Assembly (NCBI GenBank): GCA_002345825.1 | Contig: DDWD01000077.1 | Span: 1-10,675, forward strand | DNA from: Bacteroidales bacterium UBA2295 | GTDB taxonomy: Bacteria > Bacteroidota > Bacteroidia > Bacteroidales > Tenuifilaceae | Length of the DNA: 10,675 bases | Direction: 5' to 3' | Part shown: positions 1-6,110 of the stretch, piece by piece | How the letters are laid out: each line of letters starts with the position of its first letter | Numbering within the stretch: the stretch's first letter is position 1 | Program-made: the position numbers and the translations under genes | The notes under the pieces: generated by a model | The model's database searches: none | Told to the model about the DNA's origin: nothing | What the model saw: the letters and a program-made list of their open reading frames with translations, nothing else

Positions 1-1
1 C

Positions 2-1543
2 ATTGCTTGCATCATCAAGCGCCTGCATACCTTTTTCGATAATATCGGAATTAAACAGGGCGATAAAATTGCCCTAGTAGGCAAAAACTCAGTTCGGTGG
101 GGCTCCATTTACCTGTCGGTAGTGTCGTACGGAGCAGTTATTGTACCTATACTTCCCGACTTCAAACCTGGTGATATTCATGAGATTGTAAACCACTCCG
201 ATTCCATTTTACTGTTCGCAGAGCAAAGCCTTTTCGAATCAATGGATATGGAAAAGATGCCTAACCTTATGGGATCCATTCGGATATCAGGGTTTACTAT
301 ACAAGCTCAGAGTTCCGAAAAGCTTGTTCAGGCCTGGGAGAAATCCGAGATTGATAAGCCTATAGGGAAGGATTGTGTAAACCCTGAAAGTTTTTCACTA
401 CCTAAGATTGATAATGATAAGCTGGCCGTAATTAGCTATACATCGGGAACCACAGGTTTTGCCAAGGGCGTAATGATACCACACAATAGCCTAGCCGCAA
501 ACATTAGGTATGCTCAGCGCAATATGCCCCTTAATCCGGGCGATAGAATTGTTTCCTTTCTTCCTTTAGCTCATACCTTTGGCTGTGCCTTTGAATTTCT
601 CTTTCCATTCACGCTTGGATGCCATATCACCATTCTAACTAAAACTCCGTCGCCACAAATTATTTTGCAAGCATTTGGCGAGGTGAAACCATCCCTAATC
701 CTTTCGGTACCCCTTGTAATTGAAAAAATATACAAGAAGCAGGTTATGCCTGTAATATCTAAGCCGTTGATGAATGTAATTCTTCGTATCCCCGGGTTAA
801 GCCATATCATACTTAGTAAGATTAGGAAAAAACTTGAGGCAGCATTTGGAGGAAATTTCAGGGAGCTAGTGCTCGGCGGGGCTCCATTCAATCAGGAAAC
901 GGAAAGTTTCTTTAAAAAGATGAAGTTTCCCTTTACTGTGGGGTATGGTATGACCGAGTGTGGCCCTCTTATCAGCTACATAAACTGGAGAGAGAATCCA
1001 TTGGGAGCATCAGGTCAGATTGTTGATACGCTAGAGCTGAAGATTGACTCTCCTGATCCAATAAAAATTCCGGGCGAGATTGTAGTTAAGGGCGAGAATG
1101 TTATGTATGGATACTACAAAAACCAACAAGCTACCGATGAGGTTCTTGACGCCGATGGTTGGTTGCATACTGGCGATTTGGGTTCCGTTGATAAGAAGGG
1201 CAATATCTTTATTAAGGGTCGTATTAAGAGCATGCTCCTTGGAGCAAGTGGCAAAAATATTTACCCAGAGGAGATTGAATCGTTGTTCAACAATAAGTTC
1301 GGAGTTGGCGAAACAGTGGTAGTTCAGCGAAACGATAAGCTGGTTGCGTTGGTTTATCCCGATCAGGAGTATGTTCAAAAGGAGAAGCTGAGCGAGGAGT
1401 CCATCAAAGATATTTTCGATCAGTATAAAAAGGAGATCAATGAGCAGCTGCCCGGGTATATGAACATATCGCAGGTGGTAGTTCAGTCCGAGGAATTTGC
1501 CAAAACCCCTAAGCGAAGTATCAAGCGATTCCTTTACAACTAG
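2..1543 (+). CDS. Long-chain acyl-CoA synthetase-like AMP-forming ligase (5' end outside window)
   Basis: This adenylate-forming enzyme should activate a fatty (or other carboxylic) acid with ATP to an acyl-AMP and transfer it to CoA. The frame is open from base 2 through the GTG at 122, and the upstream codons read as family sequence (GDKIALVGKNSVRWGSIYL). The true start therefore lies before the window and the GTG is internal. Visible motifs, in order, are the ATP-binding loop YTSGTTGFAKG (about 437-470), LPLAHTFG, GYGMTECGP (about 943-968), the WLHTGDLG/GRIK adenylation hinge (about 1162-1230), the GKNIYPEEIE segment, and a C-terminal TPKRSIKR that carries the probable catalytic lysine. 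About 513 residues are in the window, so only a short N-terminal piece is missing. No membrane segment is evident. The family is secure. The chain-length preference is inferred from resemblance to long-chain acyl-CoA synthetases and cannot be read from the sequence. Confidence 0.9.
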   Translation: MACIIKRLHTFFDNIGIKQGDKIALVGKNSVRWGSIYLSVVSYGAVIVPILPDFKPGDIHEIVNHSDSILLFAEQSLFESMDMEKMPNLMGSIRISGFTIQAQSSEKLVQAWEKSEIDKPIGKDCVNPESFSLPKIDNDKLAVISYTSGTTGFAKGVMIPHNSLAANIRYAQRNMPLNPGDRIVSFLPLAHTFGCAFEFLFPFTLGCHITILTKTPSPQIILQAFGEVKPSLILSVPLVIEKIYKKQVMPVISKPLMNVILRIPGLSHIILSKIRKKLEAAFGGNFRELVLGGAPFNQETESFFKKMKFPFTVGYGMTECGPLISYINWRENPLGASGQIVDTLELKIDSPDPIKIPGEIVVKGENVMYGYYKNQQATDEVLDADGWLHTGDLGSVDKKGNIFIKGRIKSMLLGASGKNIYPEEIESLFNNKFGVGETVVVQRNDKLVALVYPDQEYVQKEKLSEESIKDIFDQYKKEINEQLPGYMNISQVVVQSEEFAKTPKRSIKRFLYN

Positions 1544-1561
1544 AACATAATAATATATATA

Positions 1562-1599
1562 ACCAAGAGAGCCCCAGCTTAAGCTGGGGCTCTCTTGGT
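1562..1599. terminator. Perfect palindromic bidirectional terminator
   Basis: Two 19-base arms (1562-1580 and 1581-1599) are exact reverse complements with no spacer, so in RNA they form a long GC-rich hairpin with a minimal loop at CTTAAG. It lies between the convergent ligase gene (ends 1543) and cyclophilin gene (ends 1623). Flanking sequence is A/T-rich on both sides, although the tails are not pure T-tracts. Its position and symmetry suggest that it ends transcription from both directions. Confidence 0.85.
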
Positions 1600-1622
1600 A
1601 TTGCATCGTTTATTAATAATGC

Positions 1623-2081
1623 CTATTCTTCAACAATTACAATTTTTTCAATCTCGTCACCCTGCTTAATGCTGTCAATTACCTCAAGCCCCTCGTACAC
1701 TTTGCCAAAGCAGGTGTGGTTTCCATCCAGGTGACTAGTGTTGTCGCGGCTATGGCAAACAAAAAACTGAGAGCCACCCGTGTTACGCCCGGCATGCGCC
1801 ATCGATAACACTCCACGGTCATGGTACTGGTTATCGCCTGTAAGTTCGCAATCAATAGCATAGCCCGGCCCACCAGTTCCAACTCTTCTGTCGCTCATAT
1901 CCTTAGAGAAAGGGCAACCCCCTTGGATAACAAAGTTGGGAATAACCCTATGGAAAGCCAAGCCGTCGTAAAAACCCGACTCGGCAAGTTTGATAAAGTT
2001 TGCCACCGTGTTGGGTGCGTCATCGGAGTAAAAACTAACCTTCATCACACCCTTGGGGGTGTGTATCTCTGCTTTTTTCAT
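1623..2081 (-). CDS. Cyclophilin-type peptidyl-prolyl cis-trans isomerase
   Basis: This 152-residue single-domain cyclophilin catalyses cis-trans isomerisation of Xaa-Pro bonds during protein folding. The family signature FHRVIPNFVIQGG (residues 43-55) contains the catalytic Arg45 together with Phe50 and Gln53. It is followed by LSMAHAGRNTGGSQFFV (92-108) and LDGNHTCFGKV (118-128). The position equivalent to Trp121 of human cyclophilin A is His117, a substitution common in bacterial cyclophilins and usually linked to weak cyclosporin binding. There is no signal peptide or lipobox, so it should act in the cytoplasm. The length is normal for the small bacterial form. The ATG start at 2081 follows an A-rich leader without a strong Shine-Dalgarno site. 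It lies 83 bases downstream of the kinase-like gene on the same strand, with a promoter-like box in that gap, and may be expressed alone or with its neighbour. Confidence 0.95.
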   Translation of the reverse strand: MKKAEIHTPKGVMKVSFYSDDAPNTVANFIKLAESGFYDGLAFHRVIPNFVIQGGCPFSKDMSDRRVGTGGPGYAIDCELTGDNQYHDRGVLSMAHAGRNTGGSQFFVCHSRDNTSHLDGNHTCFGKVYEGLEVIDSIKQGDEIEKIVIVEE

Positions 2082-2146
2082 ATGTTTGATTTTGGTGAAT
2101 TTTGTTTACTGAATAACAGAAGAAAAATGCCAATGTTTAACCATGG

Positions 2147-2154
2147 CAAAGGTA
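2147..2154 (-). promoter_or_regulatory. Candidate -7 element for the cyclophilin gene
   Basis: The minus strand reads TACCTTTG here, an exact match to the Bacteroidota -7 consensus TAnnTTTG, 65 bases before the cyclophilin ATG. I see no TTTG or TTG at the usual 18-21 base spacing upstream, so only half of the promoter is supported. The same TACCTTTG octamer occurs twice in front of rpsL. Confidence 0.4.
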
Positions 2155-2164
2155 CAAAAAGATT

Positions 2165-2857
2165 CTAAAACAGTTTGCGCGTTTTAGCCAATGTGTATAT
2201 TTGCTCCACAATTTCATCATTGGTTAGTTTGGATCGGTTCAGAATTAGATCGAAAAGTTCGCTGTCGGGTTTATTCCCTCGGTAGAACTCCATGAAGGTT
2301 TCACGCCGCTTGTCGGTTTCGTTCACAAGGTTAGTGGCTTCATTTGTGGTAATGTTGAACCGTTTCTTAATAACGTTTACTCGCCAGGTATGCGGAGCAA
2401 TAAGTCGTACGTGAACAGATCTTGAGATGTGTTTAGCCAGAACGCAACCTGCTCGGCCAATGATAATAGCGTTTCCCTGCTCGGAGTATGATCGAACAAT
2501 CTGTGCTATGGTACGTTTGATTTGAATATCGCTAATGTATTTATCTTTTGAGAACAGCGACACCAAATCGCCAAACATATTCTTTTGTTCAGCACCAAAA
2601 ATGTGTGATATTTCATTGGGTTTAGCCTCGAGTGCTTCGGAAGCATCATGCAGAACCTGATGGCTTACAAATACCCACTCTTTGTCTTTGGTAATGTTTT
2701 TTTCGGCATTTAGCTTTTCGGCAAGTTTCTCTCCGATTTCGCTCCCATAGCATCCATATTCCCTCGATATGGTAATTACCGGGCCGGGTTCGGGTTTGGT
2801 TTCTTCCTCTTCTCTACGAACCCGCTCATGCATGTAGTGTAAGAAAAGATTCTCCAT
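2165..2857 (-). CDS. Cytidylate kinase-like family protein
   Basis: This 230-residue protein resembles the cytidylate-kinase-like family (Cytidylate_kin2 type), whose members look like nucleoside monophosphate kinases but are poorly characterised. Residues 28-50 have the family start ITISREYGCYGSEIGEKLAE. Residues 131-139 read IIIGRAGCV. Next come a LIAP strand (152-155), an arginine-rich lid-like helix (RVNVIKKRF, 159-167) and DKRRETFMEFY (182-192). The nucleotide loop differs from true CMP kinases: GxSGSGKS is replaced by REYGCYGSEIG, without the Walker A lysine. The first 25 residues are a charged extension rich in Glu and Arg. The ATG at 2857 follows an A/T-rich leader and is the most upstream sensible start; Met9 is an alternative. 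No signal peptide or membrane segment is seen. A terminator separates it from the EF-G paralog upstream, so it needs its own promoter, and none with a good consensus was found. Phosphotransfer activity and substrate are unknown. Confidence 0.75.
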   Translation of the reverse strand: MENLFLHYMHERVRREEEETKPEPGPVITISREYGCYGSEIGEKLAEKLNAEKNITKDKEWVFVSHQVLHDASEALEAKPNEISHIFGAEQKNMFGDLVSLFSKDKYISDIQIKRTIAQIVRSYSEQGNAIIIGRAGCVLAKHISRSVHVRLIAPHTWRVNVIKKRFNITTNEATNLVNETDKRRETFMEFYRGNKPDSELFDLILNRSKLTNDEIVEQIYTLAKTRKLF

Positions 2858-2965
2858 AATTTTCTTTTAAATTTACAACAAAATTTTATTGTAAAAGTTT
2901 TAAATGCTCATTTTTTTACTATTTGTCGAGCGGGGTAAGTGTAACGTTTTGTTTGTGAGTAACAA

Positions 2966-3002
2966 ATAAGAAACCCGCAATCACAGATTGCGGGTTTCTT
3001 AT
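2966..3002 (-). terminator. Rho-independent terminator of the EF-G paralog gene
   Basis: Arms 2966-2982 and 2986-3002 are exact 17-base reverse complements around a 3-base loop, with a GC-rich core (CCCGCAATC). On the minus strand the hairpin starts 18 bases after the TAG stop at 3020 and runs into a T-rich stretch (TTTCTTATTTGTT). This is a classical intrinsic terminator. It should insulate the downstream kinase-like gene from EF-G paralog transcription. Confidence 0.9.
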
Positions 3003-3019
3003 AATGAATATACTGAGGT

Positions 3020-5176
3020 CTATTCTTCTTCAGATTCCTCTTCGTAGGCTTTAAGCAGCTTCTCCTGAACGTCGGATGGAACCTGCTCGTAGCTCGAGAA
3101 TTTCATGTCGTAGGTAGCTCTTCCGCTGGTAAGTGATGACAGGGCGGTAGAGTACTTGTTCAATTCAGCCAGAGGAACGCGAGCGTTAATCTTCTCGAAT
3201 CCTTTCACGCTGTCCATTCCAAGAATGATTGACCGGCGGTTCTGTAGGTCACTCATCACATCACCCATTTTATCGCTAGGAACGAGTACCTCAACCTCGT
3301 AAATTGGTTCCATAATTTTGGGACCAGCGTTTTTAAAGGCTGTTCTAAAGGCATTTCGACCTGCTAGTTTAAATGAGATTTCGTTTGAGTCTACTGGGTG
3401 CATCTTTCCATCGTACACAGCAACCCGAATGTCGCGGGCATACGATCCGGTAAGTGGCCCTTCCTCCATCTTTTCCATTATACCCTTAAGAATAGCTGGA
3501 AGAAAACGAGCATCAATGGCGCCACCAACAATACAATTGTAGAATATTAGCTTTCCGCCCCACTCCAGCTTAACCTCATCTTTTCCGCGTACGCTTACGT
3601 TTATTTCCTTTCCGTTTACTTTATATTTTACTGGATCGGGAGCACCCTCAACGTGGGGCTCAATCACCATATGCACCTCGCCAAACTGACCTGCACCACC
3701 ACTTTGCTTCTTGTGGCGGTAATCGGCTTGCGAAATTTTTGTAATGGTTTCGCGATAAGGGATACGAGGAGGTAAGAAATCAACATCTATTTTGTAAAGG
3801 TGAAGTAACTGCCATTTAAGTATATTTAGATGATGCTCACCCTGTCCGTGTAAAATTATTTGTTTAAGTTCCTTGGAGTACTCAACAATAATGGTAGGAT
3901 CCTCTTGGTGTGCACGGGTTAGGTATTCGCCAAGTTTCTCGGTGTCCGATTCGTTCTTCGCTTTTATCGCTGTTCTAAACTTTGAGTTAGGGAATGTAAG
4001 GGGTACGAACTCTATGTTTTTACCTGGAGCACTAAGCGTATGGTTAGTCTTGGTGTTCTTTAGTTTAACTGCAGCTCCAATATCGCCAGCTACTAGCTCT
4101 GTAACTTTTTCGCGTTTTTTACCCGCTACGGCAAAAAGTTGAGATAGCCTTTCCTTGCCATCGTTGGTTGTGTTAACCAAATCCATCCCTTCGGCCACTT
4201 TGCCAGAGATAACTTTAAAGTAGTTGATTTCACCTATGTGTGATTCCACAGCCGTTTTAAAAACAAATACTGAAGTTGGGTCTGATGTTGAAAACTGAAC
4301 CTCTTTGTCGTCCTTGGTTTTCATACCCGGGAACTTAACTGGGCTGGGGCAAACGTTAATAACAAACTCCATTAAACGTTTTACACCTATATTGCGCTTT
4401 CCGGAAACGCAGAATACTGGGAATAGGCCACGGTTCACTAATCCGGTCCTTATCCCTTCACGCATTTCATCCTCCGATAGAGTGCCCTGGTCGAAAAATT
4501 TCTCCATAAGACCCTCATCGTTTTCGGCAGCAGCCTCAATCAATGAATTGTGGAGTTCTGTAGCTTTATCCATTTCCTCGGCAGGAATATCTAACTCCTC
4601 ACGCTCCCCGGTATCGCCTTTAAAACGATACATCTTCATCATCAGCACATCAATAAATGTATCGAAATCGGTACCTGCATTCAGTGGATACTGTACAATT
4701 GTTACTTTTGAACCAAAGCTAACCTTTAGCGATTCGATTGTTTGTTCAAAGTTTGCCTTGTCGTGGTCGAGCTGGTTAACAGCAAAAAGCATGGGCTTGT
4801 TTAACCTTTCTGTATAACGACCAAAAATTTCGGTTCCTACTTCAACACCATACTGTGCGTTTATAACCATTACGCCAACATCGGCGGGCCTAAGTGACGA
4901 GATTACGGCTCCTACAAAATCGTCGGAACCAGGCGTGTCAATAATGTTAAGCTTGTGGTCGTTAAACTCGGTGTACAAAACAGTTGAGAAGATTGAGCGT
5001 TGGTTTTGCTGTTCAATCTCAGAGTAGTCCGATACGGTACTTTTCCCCTCAATTGTTCCTTTGCGATCAATTACTTTCCCTTCAAACATCATACTCTCAG
5101 CTAGGATTGTTTTACCTACGCCAGTGTTACCCAGAAGGGCGATGTTTCTAATTTGCTCTGATTGATAGGTTTTCAT
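3020..5176 (-). CDS. fusA2: Elongation factor G paralog (EF-G2-like) with altered GTPase motifs
   Basis: This 718-residue protein has full EF-G architecture: a G domain, domain II, domain III (GQGEHHLNIL), domain IV (KKQSGGAGQFGEV at about residue 488) and domain V ending in an acidic tail (EEESEEE). It should bind the ribosomal A site and act in translocation or a related step. The P-loop GNTGVGKT (16-23) is intact. The G3 motif is DTPGS (80-84), with Ser in place of the His that activates water in canonical EF-G (DTPGH). G4 is NQLD (134-137) instead of NKMD, and switch I reads QRSIFST rather than RGITIT. These changes match the EF-G2 type of Bacteroides, reported in B. thetaiotaomicron to work without GTPase activity and to be induced on carbon limitation. 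Loss of GTPase here is inference. The ATG at 5176 gives the expected N-terminus directly before the P-loop. The gene is transcribed alone, with its own promoter and terminator, divergently from the operon carrying canonical fusA. Confidence 0.9.
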   Translation of the reverse strand: MKTYQSEQIRNIALLGNTGVGKTILAESMMFEGKVIDRKGTIEGKSTVSDYSEIEQQNQRSIFSTVLYTEFNDHKLNIIDTPGSDDFVGAVISSLRPADVGVMVINAQYGVEVGTEIFGRYTERLNKPMLFAVNQLDHDKANFEQTIESLKVSFGSKVTIVQYPLNAGTDFDTFIDVLMMKMYRFKGDTGEREELDIPAEEMDKATELHNSLIEAAAENDEGLMEKFFDQGTLSEDEMREGIRTGLVNRGLFPVFCVSGKRNIGVKRLMEFVINVCPSPVKFPGMKTKDDKEVQFSTSDPTSVFVFKTAVESHIGEINYFKVISGKVAEGMDLVNTTNDGKERLSQLFAVAGKKREKVTELVAGDIGAAVKLKNTKTNHTLSAPGKNIEFVPLTFPNSKFRTAIKAKNESDTEKLGEYLTRAHQEDPTIIVEYSKELKQIILHGQGEHHLNILKWQLLHLYKIDVDFLPPRIPYRETITKISQADYRHKKQSGGAGQFGEVHMVIEPHVEGAPDPVKYKVNGKEINVSVRGKDEVKLEWGGKLIFYNCIVGGAIDARFLPAILKGIMEKMEEGPLTGSYARDIRVAVYDGKMHPVDSNEISFKLAGRNAFRTAFKNAGPKIMEPIYEVEVLVPSDKMGDVMSDLQNRRSIILGMDSVKGFEKINARVPLAELNKYSTALSSLTSGRATYDMKFSSYEQVPSDVQEKLLKAYEEESEEE

Positions 5177-5268
5177 GTAAACTTGCTTTTCTGCTGTTTA
5201 ACAATATAATGAATTGTGTTTTCCTGAAAGTTTAGGACTTTAAGGTGCTTTAAAATAATTAAAGCTCC

Positions 5269-5298
5269 CAAAAATAGTAAAAATTTGGTTTAAACAAA
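5269..5298 (-). promoter_or_regulatory. Promoter of the EF-G paralog gene
   Basis: On the minus strand, TTTG (5298-5295) is followed after 18 bases by TATTTTTG (5276-5269). This matches the Bacteroidota -33 TTTG / -7 TAnnTTTG promoter. Transcription would begin near 5263 and leave an untranslated leader of roughly 87 bases. A second -7-like TATATTTG (5302-5295) overlaps the -33 element but has no matching -33 of its own. The call rests on consensus match and spacing only. Confidence 0.6.
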
Positions 5299-5306
5299 TA
5301 TATAAC

Positions 5307-5324
5307 TCGATTTAGATTCGATTT
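5307..5324. repeat. Direct repeat TCGATTT with 11-base period, possible activator site
   Basis: TCGATTT occurs at 5307-5313 and again at 5318-5324, so the copies start 11 bases apart, about one turn of the helix. Relative to the inferred minus-strand start near 5263, they sit at roughly -44 to -61, just upstream of the -33 element, where activators commonly bind. No specific regulator can be assigned. Confidence 0.35.
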
Positions 5325-5389
5325 GTGAATTCAACTAAATCAATCCATCCAACAATCGCTTTTTCATCGTAAGTCACTCGGTTCATATT

Positions 5390-5426
5390 GCTATCATTCA
5401 CTGGTTTTCAGTTGTAAATGATGAGC
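5390..5426. repeat. Imperfect inverted repeat (composite hairpin)
   Basis: GCTATCATT (5390-5398) pairs with AATGAT-g-AGC (5417-5426, one bulged G). Inside this, ACTG (5400-5403) pairs with CAGT (5409-5412) around a GTTTT loop. It lies in the middle of the divergent region, away from all three promoters, and no T-tract follows it. The role is unknown; it may be an operator, a relic or chance. Confidence 0.35.
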
Positions 5427-5491
5427 TAACACTGCAGTTTCCTTGCTGGATTATCCTTTTAAAGCCACACTTAATTGCTAACCTGCAAGTT
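5425..5491. repeat. Imperfect 15-base direct repeat (GCTAAC...GCA.GTT), period 52
   Basis: GCTAACACTGCAGTT (5425-5439) and GCTAACCTGCAAGTT (5477-5491) are the same length and differ only by one base lost and one gained. The second copy overlaps the left arm of a further inverted repeat, AACCTG (5480-5485) / CAGGTT (5501-5506). The role is unknown. Spaced repeats in a divergent promoter region could be protein-binding sites. Confidence 0.3.
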
Positions 5492-5539
5492 GGCGACAGA
5501 CAGGTTCATCATTATTTTTTCAATAATATGCATAACATC

Positions 5540-5570
5540 TTGGTTTTTTGTAAATAAACATCTACCTTTG
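5540..5570 (+). promoter_or_regulatory. Distal promoter P1 of the ribosomal operon
   Basis: TTG (5540-5542, within CTTGG) lies 20 bases before TACCTTTG (5563-5570), an exact TAnnTTTG -7 match. The predicted start near 5576 leaves an rpsL leader of about 128 bases. That leader could fold (CCCG 5573-5576 with CGGG 5601-5604, AGAG 5587-5590 with CTCT 5597-5600) and includes the whole of the proximal promoter P2. Confidence 0.55.
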
Positions 5571-5627
5571 CGCCCGCAATTTCAGAAGAGTGAAAGCTCT
5601 CGGGATAAATTAATTGGGTCAAAAAGT

Positions 5628-5657
5628 TTTGGTATTCAATAAAAAAGAATACCTTTG
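5628..5657 (+). promoter_or_regulatory. Proximal promoter P2 of the ribosomal operon
   Basis: TTTG (5628-5631), an 18-base spacer, and TACCTTTG (5650-5657) form a full match to the Bacteroidota promoter. The start would be near 5663, about 41 bases before the rpsL ATG. The surroundings (TTGGT, A-rich spacer, TACCTTTGC then CCC) closely resemble P1, suggesting tandem promoters of one type, as expected for a highly expressed ribosomal operon. Confidence 0.7.
5631..5653 (+). repeat. Inverted repeat GGTATTC-N9-GAATACC overlapping P2
   Basis: Perfect 7-base arms at 5631-5637 and 5647-5653 span the P2 spacer; the right arm includes the first four bases of the -7 box. In RNA started at P1 the pairing can extend outward: CAAA (5620-5623) with TTTG (5654-5657) and TGGGT (5615-5619) with ACCCA (5660-5664), with small bulges. 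It could be an operator on DNA or a leader hairpin in the P1 transcript. Confidence 0.45.
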
Positions 5658-5703
5658 CAACCCATTTTACGGAGAACATTTTAATTAAACCAAAGATGTA
5701 TAT

Positions 5704-6084
5704 ATGCCTACTATTCAGCAACTAGTAAGAAAAGGAAGGACAACCATCGTTGAGAAGAGCAAGTCTCCTGCTCTCGATGCATGTCCACAGCGTCGTGGGG
5801 TATGTGTACGTGTGTACACCACTACACCCAAAAAGCCGAACTCGGCTATGAGAAAGGTTGCCAGGGTAAGGCTTACCAATGGCAAAGAGGTAAACGCTTA
5901 CATTCCTGGCGAAGGGCACAACCTTCAGGAGCACTCTATTGTGCTAATCCGCGGAGGTAGGGTAAAAGACTTACCCGGTGTTCGTTACCACCTAATCAGG
6001 GGCACCCTTGATGCATCAGGAGTTGAAGGTCGCAATCAGCGCCGCTCCAAGTATGGAACCAAGAGGCCTAAGAAAAAAAGTTAA
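5704..6084 (+). CDS. rpsL: 30S ribosomal protein S12
   Basis: S12 sits at the decoding centre of the small subunit and helps control decoding accuracy and tRNA selection. The 126-residue protein is full length for the family and carries the hallmark loops TTTPKKPNSAMRK (39-51) and GGRVKDLPGVRYH (84-96). Lys43 and Lys88, the positions where streptomycin resistance changes usually arise, are both Lys, so the sequence is of the wild-type sensitive form. Asp89 is the residue methylthiolated by RimO in bacteria that have that enzyme. Met49 where many bacteria have Leu is usual in Bacteroidota. The ATG at 5704 gives the normal MPTIQQLVRKGR start after an A-rich leader. This is the first gene of the ribosomal operon, served by promoters P1 and P2, and is followed after 26 bases by rpsG. 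Confidence 0.99.
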   Translation: MPTIQQLVRKGRTTIVEKSKSPALDACPQRRGVCVRVYTTTPKKPNSAMRKVARVRLTNGKEVNAYIPGEGHNLQEHSIVLIRGGRVKDLPGVRYHLIRGTLDASGVEGRNQRRSKYGTKRPKKKS

Positions 6085-6110
6085 TTAACAACTAACAGTT
6101 TGTTTAAGCA

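Larger units (their letters stand above)
5177..5703. other. 527-base divergent control region between the EF-G paralog and rpsL
   Basis: This is the only stretch over 300 bases without a recognisable gene. It is A/T-rich. From left to right it holds the minus-strand leader and promoter of the EF-G paralog (5177-5298), a direct repeat upstream of that promoter (5307-5324), a middle part with several inverted repeats and an imperfect direct repeat (about 5390-5527), and two plus-strand promoters with the rpsL leader (5540-5703). No tRNA, known riboswitch or insertion sequence is recognised. A 24-codon minus-strand open frame (5312-5386) is noted separately and is not called as a gene. Confidence 0.85.

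Noticed and set aside
122..124. GTG at 122 as the start of the acyl-CoA ligase
   Set aside because: The frame stays open to the window edge and the 40 codons before it read as conserved family sequence, so the start is outside the window.
2879..2888. TAAAATTTTG on the minus strand as a -7 box for the kinase-like gene
   Set aside because: The spacing within the motif is two bases too long for TAnnTTTG and there is no TTTG at the right distance upstream.
5302..5476. Integron-type recombination site or insertion sequence end, suggested by the GCTAAC motifs
   Set aside because: The paired core sites and long inverted arms expected of an attC site are absent, and no transposase remnant or target-site duplication was found.
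5480..5520. AACCTG/CAGGTT hairpin plus T-run as a plus-strand terminator
   Set aside because: The stem is only six pairs with a 15-base loop, and the T-run begins several bases after it. No plus-strand transcript is expected to end there.
5512..5721. 69-codon minus-strand open frame across the rpsL promoter region
   Set aside because: It overlaps both plus-strand promoters and the rpsL start, its translation is rich in Phe, Ile and Lys as expected from A/T-rich spacer DNA, and it resembles no family I know.
6087..6104. Hairpin in the rpsL-rpsG spacer as an S7 autoregulatory site
   Set aside because: The stem is seven A/T-rich pairs with a bulge in a 26-base spacer, much shorter than the E. 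coli S7 target. Support is too weak to call it a control site.
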